The notes under the pieces are model-generated. The model searched no databases. It saw only the letters and a list, made by a program, of their open reading frames with translations, and was not told the DNA's origin. A program made the position numbers and the translations under genes. Below, piece by piece: positions 17,426 through 24,915 of a stretch of DNA of 64,000 nucleotides (its first letter is position 1; the number at the start of each line of letters is the position of its first letter). This DNA comes from Sphingobacteriaceae bacterium GW460-11-11-14-LB5 (GTDB lineage: Bacteria; Bacteroidota; Bacteroidia; Sphingobacteriales; Sphingobacteriaceae), in the NCBI GenBank assembly GCA_002151545.1, contig CP021237.1:124001-188000 (forward strand). The letters are read 5' to 3'.

Positions 17426-18385
17426 CTAACCATTAGTAATCTCCCTCAACAATTTATCGCATTCGGCAAAGGCATTATATAAATATTTATTGCGGTGTTT
17501 TTCTCCCTGCCCGCTAAAAGAAACCGATTTCATAATCAGGCCCTGCATCCATTGTTTAGTTTGTTTGCAATAGGCCTGGTCTTCAGTTCTTAAATAGTTA
17601 AAAGTATTAAACCTGTTGTAGCAGGCCATACGGTCTTTAAAATCGACCAGGTAAGCGATGCTTCCCAGTACATCGCAGTTGTACCAGTTAAAAGTATGGC
17701 TAGGGTCGATGGTTTTTTTACTGCTGATTGCATACATATTCATATCGGTCAGGCAATACCTTACCTGTTCTACAATTTTCACGGCCAGTTCGGTATCTGT
17801 AAGGTGCCCGGCTTCAAATGCATACCTGATCTGTTCAAGTGTGCCTGTTACGGTATCTTTAGACCAAATTTCGGTGCTTGGTATTTCCAGGTAAGTGTTA
17901 TGCAGCTCCTGCGAAATTTTAATAATTTCATCAGACAGGAAAGAAGAACTGAACGGCATCTCTAGATTATTGGCGCTGTTTGCCCAAAAGAAGAGTTTGA
18001 AACTTGTGAGTTCGGGATACTTGAAAAAATGAAATAAAGGAATATCGTCAGTGGTGATGGTGATGTGTTTTTTATGGCTGTTCTTGATGGCTTTAATGTT
18101 ATCCAATAAATTCCGCAGATAGCCAACCATATCTAAATCTTCGTTTACACTTAAATAGCTAAAAGTAACAGATAACGATTGTTTCGGGCTGTACAGGAAA
18201 GGCACGTCAAAACAATCAGAAAGTTTGATGATTTGCTGGAAAGTAAGGTTGCTGTCGCCCCTGATTTTCTTATAGGCTTCATTGGTGCTTATTCCTAACT
18301 CTTCGGCTACACTCAGCGCCAGGTTCTGGTATTCAGGTAAGGCTGCTTTGATGGCCTGAAAAAATAATGCTTGCTGATTATCCAT
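17426..18385 (-). CDS. HTH-type transcriptional regulator, unknown effector domain
   Basis: 319 residues. Residues ~18-65 (LALSVAEELGISTNEAYKKIRGDSNLTFQQIIKLSD...) form a helix-turn-helix of the XRE/BetR type. The remaining ~250 residues are mostly helical with a mixed middle part (VTFSYLSVNEDLDMVGYL) and show no domain I can name; similar one-HTH proteins of this length are common in Bacteroidota. It stands divergent from the lipoprotein-desaturase-desaturase operon, with a 205-bp AT-rich intergenic, and converges with the copper oxidase with a 1-bp gap. Regulation of the desaturase operon is the natural inference but is unproven. Confidence 0.7.
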   Translation of the reverse strand: MDNQQALFFQAIKAALPEYQNLALSVAEELGISTNEAYKKIRGDSNLTFQQIIKLSDCFDVPFLYSPKQSLSVTFSYLSVNEDLDMVGYLRNLLDNIKAIKNSHKKHITITTDDIPLFHFFKYPELTSFKLFFWANSANNLEMPFSSSFLSDEIIKISQELHNTYLEIPSTEIWSKDTVTGTLEQIRYAFEAGHLTDTELAVKIVEQVRYCLTDMNMYAISSKKTIDPSHTFNWYNCDVLGSIAYLVDFKDRMACYNRFNTFNYLRTEDQAYCKQTKQWMQGLIMKSVSFSGQGEKHRNKYLYNAFAECDKLLREITNG

Positions 18386-18590
18386 AAAGATTAATTTATA
18401 AATGAAATCTTAACGTTTTTAATAATCGAATGGATTATTGTCGACAGTTAATTTAATAATTATAATTTATAATCATATTATAGATTCATAAATTTCTTTA
18501 AAGGATATTTTTATGATCTATAGTAATCTTTAAGATTAATGGCGTAATGTTCAGTGTTTTAGATTTGATTAACAATTTAAAATACATCAA

Positions 18591-19238
18591 ATGAATATGC
18601 TAAGCTCAACCTCCATTCAGCCTCATGCCCATTACAGTAGGCTGAATGATAACCCACGTTACTTTAAGCAGTCTGTCTGCATCATTACTTGTTGGCTGTT
18701 TTTTTCGGGCTGTGCTTCTTTCTCTGACAGGCCCATCAGTCGCCATAAGGTTAAACTGGATAAAGATGAAGTATCAAAACTTTCGGGTACCTACCAGTTA
18801 TTTCCTGATTTGATTTATACCAAAAAAGGGGTAGCCGAAACGCTTGGTAATCAGCCTGCAACCGAGCGCTTTCATCGATACATCAGCAAACGCGAAATCG
18901 ATTTCAAACCTTCTGAAAACCTCACTGTAGATCTAAAGGTGATGGAGGATAACCAAATCAGCTTTCATTTTAAAAAAGACAATTTGATTGTTGATAGCGT
19001 AACCTTATCGGCCAAACTGCAATCACGAGGCTTGTTGCTATTGGGGAATAAATATGTGGAATTTCACGGAGTGCCCTACATTTTAGGGGGTTCAAAGAGT
19101 GAAAAAACACGCATTGGTTTAGCAAGTGACGGAGGACTTATCGTGAATCATGCTTATGATAGTTCTGGTGCACTTTTACTATTTATAGGGGCAGGTCGTT
19201 CTTACGATTCTGCTTATCATTTTAAAAGGATTAAATAA
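18591..19238 (+). CDS. Predicted lipoprotein of unknown function
   Basis: 215 residues. An N-terminal hydrophobic stretch IITCWLFFSGCAS contains a lipobox (FSGC) with the modified Cys near residue 41. The ~25 polar residues before the stretch are longer than usual, and no better start is visible. The mature part (~170 residues) is rich in beta-strand patterns (ISFHFKKDNLIVDSVTLSAKL). I recognise no family. It is the first gene of a tight run: the next gene starts eight bases after its stop. Co-transcription with two desaturases suggests a membrane- or envelope-related role. Confidence 0.7.
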   Translation: MNMLSSTSIQPHAHYSRLNDNPRYFKQSVCIITCWLFFSGCASFSDRPISRHKVKLDKDEVSKLSGTYQLFPDLIYTKKGVAETLGNQPATERFHRYISKREIDFKPSENLTVDLKVMEDNQISFHFKKDNLIVDSVTLSAKLQSRGLLLLGNKYVEFHGVPYILGGSKSEKTRIGLASDGGLIVNHAYDSSGALLLFIGAGRSYDSAYHFKRIK

Positions 19239-19246
19239 ATAACGAC

Positions 19247-20344
19247 ATGAACAAATTAAGATTTATAAAGGATGAAGGCTCAGCATTCTATAAAGAATTA
19301 AATGAGCAGGTAGAACTGTATTTTGTTCAAAATGGATTGAAGAAAACCGGGAACGCGAAGATGTTTTTTAAGATTTTCTTATACTTCGGATTGGACATCC
19401 TGTTTTATATTTTAATGATCACCAGCGATTCAGTATTGGCATTTTATGTTTTTTACCTGCTGATGGGGCTTTCTGTTTTGTTAACCGCTTTTAATGTTTC
19501 GCACGATGCTGCCCATGGTGTAGCGGTTAAAAGCAAGTTTTGGAACCGATTATTGTTCTCTCTCAGTTTTAATCTGCAGGGCAATAATGCCTATGTGTGG
19601 GGTAAAAACCATAACGAATCGCACCATTTATATACGAACATAGAAGGTAGCGATATTGATGTGCTGAACAATCCCCTGTTTAGGATGACCGAATCGCAGC
19701 CTTTAAAAGGGTACCACCGGTATCAGTTTATTTACGCGCCGTTTCTCTATCTCTTTTATTCTATTAACTGGTTCTTTTTTAGAGAAAGCCTATTGTTGTT
19801 CAATTTATCGAGCCGGACGATTAAAGTGGAAATTCCCCGCATTGAAGCCATAAAGCTGGTGGTGTATAAACTCTTGTATATAGGTTATATGATTGTGTTG
19901 CCAGTTTATCTGTTGCCTTTCGGCTGGGCAGTAGTTTTGATGGCATTCCTGCTGAATCATTTTATCATTTCGTTGTTATTTGTGGCGGTGTTGGGCGTTG
20001 CACACTTATCAGATTATGTGAGCCATCCGGTACCCGATGAAGATAATCAATTGAACATGAGCTGGCCGAAACTGCAGTTGCTTACTTCTATAGATTACCA
20101 TGCAGAAAGTAAATTTCTAAACTGGACATTGGGTGGCTTTAACGCCCATGCCGTACACCATCTGCTCCCTAATGTTTGCCATGTGCATTACCTTCACATT
20201 ATTCCAATTTTTAAGGCATTAGCTAAAAAGCACAAACTTACGTACATGGAAATGTCGTACGGTGAATCGTTGGCCTCGCATTTCAGGTTTTTGAAAATGA
20301 TGGGTAAAAGTGAACATTTAATTCCGATGCGATATGAAGGATAA
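19247..20344 (+). CDS. Membrane fatty acid desaturase
   Basis: 365 residues. This is an integral-membrane di-iron desaturase of the acyl-lipid/acyl-CoA type. The three histidine boxes are HDAAHG (~86), HNESHH (~126) and HAVHH (~304), with two pairs of membrane helices between the second and third boxes (~168-255) and before the first. The third box begins with His rather than the Gln of front-end desaturases with a cytochrome b5 domain; none is fused here. It likely introduces double bonds in membrane acyl chains using O2. The stop overlaps the start of the next desaturase by 11 bases, implying translational coupling. Confidence 0.85.
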   Translation: MNKLRFIKDEGSAFYKELNEQVELYFVQNGLKKTGNAKMFFKIFLYFGLDILFYILMITSDSVLAFYVFYLLMGLSVLLTAFNVSHDAAHGVAVKSKFWNRLLFSLSFNLQGNNAYVWGKNHNESHHLYTNIEGSDIDVLNNPLFRMTESQPLKGYHRYQFIYAPFLYLFYSINWFFFRESLLLFNLSSRTIKVEIPRIEAIKLVVYKLLYIGYMIVLPVYLLPFGWAVVLMAFLLNHFIISLLFVAVLGVAHLSDYVSHPVPDEDNQLNMSWPKLQLLTSIDYHAESKFLNWTLGGFNAHAVHHLLPNVCHVHYLHIIPIFKALAKKHKLTYMEMSYGESLASHFRFLKMMGKSEHLIPMRYEG

Positions 20345-21392
20345 ACACATTCATGTAGCGGCTGATAGTCGGTTGCTAAAAGCGATATACAAACGTGTAG
20401 AGCAGGAGCTGGTGATTGATAAACCTGCTTTTATGAGGATGATTGCCGCTAAGTTTCTGGTGTATTTTTCGCTCACGGTATTTGCCTATCTAACCTTGTA
20501 TAAAATTACCGGTCCGATGAGTTTTATAAGCTGTTTTGTGCTATATGGTTTTATCTCTTTGCTCTTTGCCTTTAACTTTTCGCACGATTTTTCGCACAAT
20601 ACCATTTTTAAAAGTAAGCGGCTAAACCATATCTGCTTTGTGGCTATTTATACATTGGTTGGTGCGCATGCCGAAGCCTGGAAACTGCGCCATGTTAATT
20701 CGCATCATTACGCACCAAATGTAGAAGATTATGATTCAGACCTTAAAATATCAAAGCTGATCCGTGTGGTGCCTGATAGTAAACATTATTGGTTCCATGC
20801 TTATCAGCATTTGTATGCGCCATTGGCTTATACTACTTATTCGTTGTTCTGGATTTTTATTAAAGATTTTGTCATTCTTTTTAGCAATGATGGCTTTGCC
20901 GTTAAAAAGAGTTTTAAGTATTACCTGTCTTTTGCGCTTCAGAAATTAGTCTACATCAGTTTATTAGTGGTATTGCCCATGCTTTTTTCGGCTCAGCCAT
21001 GGTACTTAGTTATGTTTGGTTTTTTGATGATGCATTTAAGTCAATCGCTATTTTTGTTATTCACGTTTTTTATGACCCATCATGTAGAGGAAACGCAATA
21101 TCCGAAAGCAGATGCGGAGGGTTACATCAATGCTTCCTGGTTAATGAACCAGATTAAGAGCTCAAACGATATGCATCCTTTTAGTAAAACGGCGAACTTT
21201 ATTTTAGGTGGTTTTAACAATCATATTGCCCACCATTTATTTCCGCATTATCACCATGTATACTACCCGCAGATCAGTAAAATATTGTACGAAATGTTAA
21301 ATGAAAGTGGTGTAAAACCCAATTGTACCAGTTATTTCGGCGGGATAAAATCTCATTTAAAGCTGCTTAAAAGAATGGGAGCTGCCGCATAG
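20334..21392 (+). CDS. Membrane fatty acid desaturase (second copy)
   Basis: 352 residues, the same family as the preceding gene but clearly diverged. Histidine boxes are HDFSHN (~84), HVNSHH (~120) and HIAHH (~295), followed by an unusual histidine-rich HLFPHYHHVYY. The membrane helix layout is as in its neighbour. Two tandem, divergent desaturases with overlapping genes suggest successive or hetero-oligomeric desaturation of one lipid rather than simple redundancy. This is inference from gene order only. An outer-membrane-like protein gene follows after 27 bases. Confidence 0.85.
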   Translation: MKDKHIHVAADSRLLKAIYKRVEQELVIDKPAFMRMIAAKFLVYFSLTVFAYLTLYKITGPMSFISCFVLYGFISLLFAFNFSHDFSHNTIFKSKRLNHICFVAIYTLVGAHAEAWKLRHVNSHHYAPNVEDYDSDLKISKLIRVVPDSKHYWFHAYQHLYAPLAYTTYSLFWIFIKDFVILFSNDGFAVKKSFKYYLSFALQKLVYISLLVVLPMLFSAQPWYLVMFGFLMMHLSQSLFLLFTFFMTHHVEETQYPKADAEGYINASWLMNQIKSSNDMHPFSKTANFILGGFNNHIAHHLFPHYHHVYYPQISKILYEMLNESGVKPNCTSYFGGIKSHLKLLKRMGAAA

Positions 21393-21419
21393 TCCTCATA
21401 CTCATCTAAATTGAACGTT

Positions 21420-21995
21420 ATGAAATATTTATTGATATGCTTTTGTTTGTTAGGGTTTACAGCTGCGTCAGCGCAACAAGACACCTTACACAAAAATCAT
21501 AAATTTTACTATGGTATAGCTTTGAGCGGAGGTAAAGGAACCGAAGATGGTGGTTATGGTGAGCTTCATCTTTATTTGCAGCGTAAAACCAATTACATTG
21601 CTTTTAAATCATCGGGTATTTCAGAATTCGAGCTTTTTGGAGATAAGCCTAATCCCAGTATTTCTGATGTTGGGATTATAGTAGGCAAAAGTTATAGTTT
21701 CGAACGCTATATCAACATCAAGCTTGGTGCAGGGCTGGCATTTACGGAACAGATATCAAGAGGCGCATTTTTGTACAATACCTGCAAGTCTATGTTTTGC
21801 CTGTTTGATCATGATGTTTATGAAGTTGTTACCACCCGAACTCTTGGCATTCCGATAGAAGTAAGGACCAGTTTTTTGGTTGGGAGGGCTGCAGCGTTAA
21901 CCCTTGGAATAAGTGCCAATCTCAATAGCGCGAATAGCTTTTGTGGCTTCTCGGTGGGCGCTACCTTTGGGCGTTTGAGAGATAGAGTGAAGTGA
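21420..21995 (+). CDS. Predicted exported beta-barrel-like protein
   Basis: 191 residues from ATG 21420 (a TTG at 21411 is in frame, but the ATG gives a proper signal peptide MKYLLICFCLLGFTAASAQ). The mature part alternates strands with Gly/aromatic pattern (FYYGIALSGGKGTEDGGYGELHLYLQ; INIKLGAGLAFTE; GFSVGATFGRL) as in small outer-membrane barrels. Two Cys pairs (TCKSMFC) are unusual for such proteins. It is the last gene of the lipoprotein-desaturase operon. No known family recognised. Confidence 0.65.
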   Translation: MKYLLICFCLLGFTAASAQQDTLHKNHKFYYGIALSGGKGTEDGGYGELHLYLQRKTNYIAFKSSGISEFELFGDKPNPSISDVGIIVGKSYSFERYINIKLGAGLAFTEQISRGAFLYNTCKSMFCLFDHDVYEVVTTRTLGIPIEVRTSFLVGRAAALTLGISANLNSANSFCGFSVGATFGRLRDRVK

Positions 21996-22117
21996 TTATT
22001 GAATGATGGAGTTTCGAATGAGCGAATGATTATATTTTCTCATTCACTCATTCAAAAATGGCGCACTGGGTTTTTAATTAACGGTATGACCCTTCATTTT
22101 AAACCTGATGGGAGCGG

Positions 22118-22136
22118 TCCCGATTTTTCATCGGGA
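22118..22136. repeat. Dispersed hairpin repeat TCCCGATTTTTCATCGGGA
   Basis: CCCGAT and ATCGGG pair around TTTTC. A sister copy lies at 57487-57502, also followed by AAGCGG-type sequence. It sits in the 265-bp gap between two convergent genes (21996-22260), which otherwise shows only imperfect ATTCACTCATTC words and no gene. Confidence 0.65.
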
Positions 22137-22260
22137 TAAGCGGACAGCAGGACTGACAATTTTTTCTTGCACTAACCTATGTTTTCCAAAAAAAATGCAA
22201 TATTATAAATTGCTTCACTCCCATCACAAAATACCGCTTCGTTCGCAATGACGAATATTT

Positions 22261-23445
22261 TTAGTGAAAAGAAGCAGCGGGTACTTTAACCTGTTCGGTT
22301 AGCCCCTGGTTACTTTTGATCAGCCAAAATGCAAAGAAAGCACCAACCAAAGCCATTGCGGCACCAACATAGGCTGGCGAAGTATAATCGAAGCCATATA
22401 CTAACGGAAGTCCACCGAAGAAAGCACCCAGGGCATTACCGATATTAAAACTCGCCTGACTGGCCGAGGCCGCCAGCATTTCGGAACCTTTGGCGCTCTG
22501 GATCATTAACATCTGTATAGGAGCAGCCAGCGCAAAAGAGACAGCGCCGGTAACAAAAGTCATAATTAAAGCTAAGGGCTGACTTGCCGATACGAAGTGC
22601 ACAATGGTTAGGGTAATCACCATAGTTAATAACAAGGCTGCAGATGCCTTTGCCGGCGAAAATTTATCGGCCAGTATACCACCGATATAATTGCCACATA
22701 ACATACCAATACCCGCTAACATTAATATATAGGTTACTGCATTTGGCGAAAAACCAGCAACGTCAGTCATTAACGGGGCGATATAACTGTACCAGGTGAA
22801 TAAACCACCGGTTCCGATTGAAATCATAAAAATGATGATCCATGCTTCTCTTTTTTTGAAGAAACTTAGTTCGGCTTTTAAATCGCGGTTTTTAGTGGCT
22901 TCTAAAGCAGGTAACCATAACTTTAAACTTAATAAAGTAACCAGACCAACAAATACCACAACAGCAAAAGATATGCGCCAGGAGAAATTGTGACCAATAA
23001 AGGTGCCCAGCGGTACGCCGACAATATTGGCGATGGTTAAGCCCATAAACATGAGCGATACGGCCTGAGCCGCTTTCCCTTTTTCGGCGATTCTGCTGGC
23101 CACTACCGAGCCCACGCCGAAAAATGCACCATGTGGTAAGCCTGAAAGCAATCGGGCAATAAACAGGGTATCGAAAGTTGGGGCAAATGCTGAAAAAGCA
23201 TTGAAAACCGTAAACATGATCATCAAAGCAATCAATATCATTTTTGGTGGATATTTACCCGCAATCATAATCAATAACGGGGCACCGATAACCACGCCCA
23301 AAGCGTAAGCTGAAATTAAATGTCCGGCTTGTGGAATGGTTACGGCTAAATCTTTAGAGATATCGGGTAACAAACCCATCATCACAAATTCTGTTATGCC
23401 GATGCCTAAACCGCCTAAAGTGAGTGGGAGCAAGTTCTTGTTCAT
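22261..23445 (-). CDS. MFS transporter, AraJ/DHA1-type efflux permease
   Basis: 394 residues, about twelve membrane helices. The start LGGLGIGITEFVMMGLLPDISKDL is the hallmark of the AraJ/YdhP-like sugar or drug efflux group (GxxEFxxxGLLP). The loop 2-3 motif is weakened (IMIAGKYPPKMIL), and GLPHGAFFGVGSVVASRIA is the fourth-fifth helix segment typical of this group. The substrate cannot be inferred; homologues export arabinose-like sugars, purines or drugs. It stands alone, with a repeat-rich stretch upstream. Confidence 0.9.
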   Translation of the reverse strand: MNKNLLPLTLGGLGIGITEFVMMGLLPDISKDLAVTIPQAGHLISAYALGVVIGAPLLIMIAGKYPPKMILIALMIMFTVFNAFSAFAPTFDTLFIARLLSGLPHGAFFGVGSVVASRIAEKGKAAQAVSLMFMGLTIANIVGVPLGTFIGHNFSWRISFAVVVFVGLVTLLSLKLWLPALEATKNRDLKAELSFFKKREAWIIIFMISIGTGGLFTWYSYIAPLMTDVAGFSPNAVTYILMLAGIGMLCGNYIGGILADKFSPAKASAALLLTMVITLTIVHFVSASQPLALIMTFVTGAVSFALAAPIQMLMIQSAKGSEMLAASASQASFNIGNALGAFFGGLPLVYGFDYTSPAYVGAAMALVGAFFAFWLIKSNQGLTEQVKVPAASFH

Positions 23446-23527
23446 AGCGTACTTAGTGTTAAAATTACACTATGTAAAGGTAAGGCTTTTTATTTAAGGG
23501 GATTGTAAAAATTAGGCCATTTATCCA

Positions 23528-23588
23528 TATGTAAGATGGGAGAGGTAGGATGGAGGATGGGAGAGGTGAAATGGAAGAGGTAGGATGT
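23528..23588. repeat. Short tandem words GATGGGAGAGGTAGGATGG
   Basis: Degenerate tandem copies of (A)GATGGGAGAGGT(A/G)(A/G), the same family as 14298-14376. The 344-bp stretch 23446-23789 shows no gene; besides these words it holds the terminator at 23735. Confidence 0.6.
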
Positions 23589-23734
23589 TGTTGTAAAATA
23601 GCTTATGGTTAGAAAGTCAATAGCTCATGGTCAAATGGATTGATGGATTAAATTGCTGTCTGACGATCAACCATTAGATCAGCCCAGAATTCACACATCA
23701 TCCATATTACATTTTCCATCATCCATAGGCACAA

Positions 23735-23771
23735 AAAAAAGCTTGTCCCACCCTGTGAAACAAGCTTTTTT
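23735..23771 (-). terminator. Terminator of the small gene downstream of the ECF sigma factor
   Basis: A perfect 12-bp stem (AAAAAAGCTTGT / ACAAGCTTTTTT) with a 13-nt loop, 19 bases after the stop of the minus-strand small gene. The flanking A and T tracts allow function on either strand. Confidence 0.85.
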
Positions 23772-23789
23772 GGCTCATGTAAAGATTTA

Positions 23790-23984
23790 CTACTTTGTAC
23801 GGCTGTAAGCTAAAATCTTGTTGATGGTTTCATCTTGAGGATTTTTAGCCAGTCTATCTAACTTACCTTTGATTTGATCATAAAATAAGTCGATTTCTGC
23901 GTCCGATTCAATATCAGTTTTAGGCTGAAACATGTTAGGTGTAGGTAAATTTACATTTGTTTTTGATGTAGAGGTTTTTGTCAT
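23790..23984 (-). CDS. Small conserved-looking protein downstream of an ECF sigma factor
   Basis: 64 residues from ATG 23984 (an in-frame TTG lies two codons earlier). Polar and without membrane segment: TSTSKTNVNLPTPNMFQPK, then an acidic-helical part ESDAEIDLFYDQIKGKLDRLAKNP, ending AYSRTK. It sits 88 bases downstream of the sigma factor on the same strand and is followed by a strong terminator, which supports a real gene. Position and size would fit a small regulator or binding partner of the sigma factor, but it resembles no anti-sigma family I know. Confidence 0.6.
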   Translation of the reverse strand: MTKTSTSKTNVNLPTPNMFQPKTDIESDAEIDLFYDQIKGKLDRLAKNPQDETINKILAYSRTK

Positions 23985-24072
23985 AAGCAACTGAATGTGA
24001 TAAGTTTTATAAACTTAACGATAGTTCAGATGCTTTATTTCAAGCCCTAAAAAATTTTATGTAACATTTTCA

Positions 24073-24657
24073 CTACCCTTTGTAGGTCATCTCTTTTGTT
24101 TTAAGCATTTTACGCAAATTACTAAGGGCATAACGCATACGGCCTAAGGCGGTATTGATGCTCACGTCAGTTAAATCAGCAATCTCTTTGAAGCTTAAAT
24201 CGGCGTAATGGCGCATGAGGAGCACTTCTTTCTGCTCATCGGGCAATAAATGGATCATTGCTTTTAAATCTTTATGGGTTTGATCGCGAAGCATTTTATC
24301 TTCTGCGCTCTCGTCATAAAAGTGTAGCATATTGAATACATCCATTCCATCAGCACTGGTGATGATTGGTGTTCTCTTTTCTTTTCTGAAATAATCGATA
24401 ACCAGATTATGCGCAATACGCATTACCCAAGGCAAAAACTTGCCTTCTTCGTTATATCTTCCTGATCGCAGGGTATTAATTACTTTTATAAAAGCATCCT
24501 GAAAAATATCCTCCGCCAGATATTGGTCTTTCACCAATAAGTAGATAGAGGTATAAATTTTACTTTTATGTCTTCTTAAAAGTTCCTGCAATCCATTCTC
24601 GTTCCCGGTAATATATACCTTTACCAGGTCCTGATCATTATATGATTGTAAATTCAT
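24073..24657 (-). CDS. ECF-type RNA polymerase sigma factor
   Basis: 194 residues. Region 2 spans ~25-95, with EDIFQDAFIKVINTLRSGRYNEEGKFLPWVMRIAHNLVIDYFRKEKR including the -10 recognition helix. Region 4 spans ~125-185: LPDEQKEVLLMRHYADLSFKEIADLTDVSINTALGRMRYALSNLRK, a clear HTH. There is no anti-sigma membrane protein next to it, which is usual for this housekeeping-like Bacteroidota ECF group but not for the FecI/FecR nutrient group. A 64-residue protein gene follows. Divergent from uvrA. Confidence 0.92.
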   Translation of the reverse strand: MNLQSYNDQDLVKVYITGNENGLQELLRRHKSKIYTSIYLLVKDQYLAEDIFQDAFIKVINTLRSGRYNEEGKFLPWVMRIAHNLVIDYFRKEKRTPIITSADGMDVFNMLHFYDESAEDKMLRDQTHKDLKAMIHLLPDEQKEVLLMRHYADLSFKEIADLTDVSINTALGRMRYALSNLRKMLKTKEMTYKG

Positions 24658-24850
24658 AGGTTTACCTACACTAAATCCCGTACTATTTGCTAAAAATTAA
24701 TTTGTAGATGTTTAATTTCTATAGCTGCTCTCCTATGTTTTTTGAATGTGTCAGTTTGGTTTTGAGGTTGTTAATATTCAAAGAAAGTTATTTTTTTATC
24801 AAAAAACAAAAAATAAAATGTTAAAAAATAAATTAACCATCTCAGTACCC

Positions 24851-24858
24851 TATTTTTG
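24851..24858 (+). promoter_or_regulatory. Candidate -7 box (TATTTTTG) for uvrA
   Basis: A perfect TAnnTTTG match that overlaps an in-frame TTG (24856) of the uvrA frame. This places translation initiation downstream, at ATG 24916, with a leader of about 50 nt. Confidence 0.5.
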
Positions 24859-24915
24859 TATGTTCTTAAAACCCTAACAACATTCTGGGGTTATACATTA
24901 TATTCGTTATCATAC

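Noticed and set aside
24856-24915. N-terminal extension of uvrA by 20 codons
   Set aside because: The TTG is inside a -7 box, and conserved UvrA sequence begins after ATG 24916.
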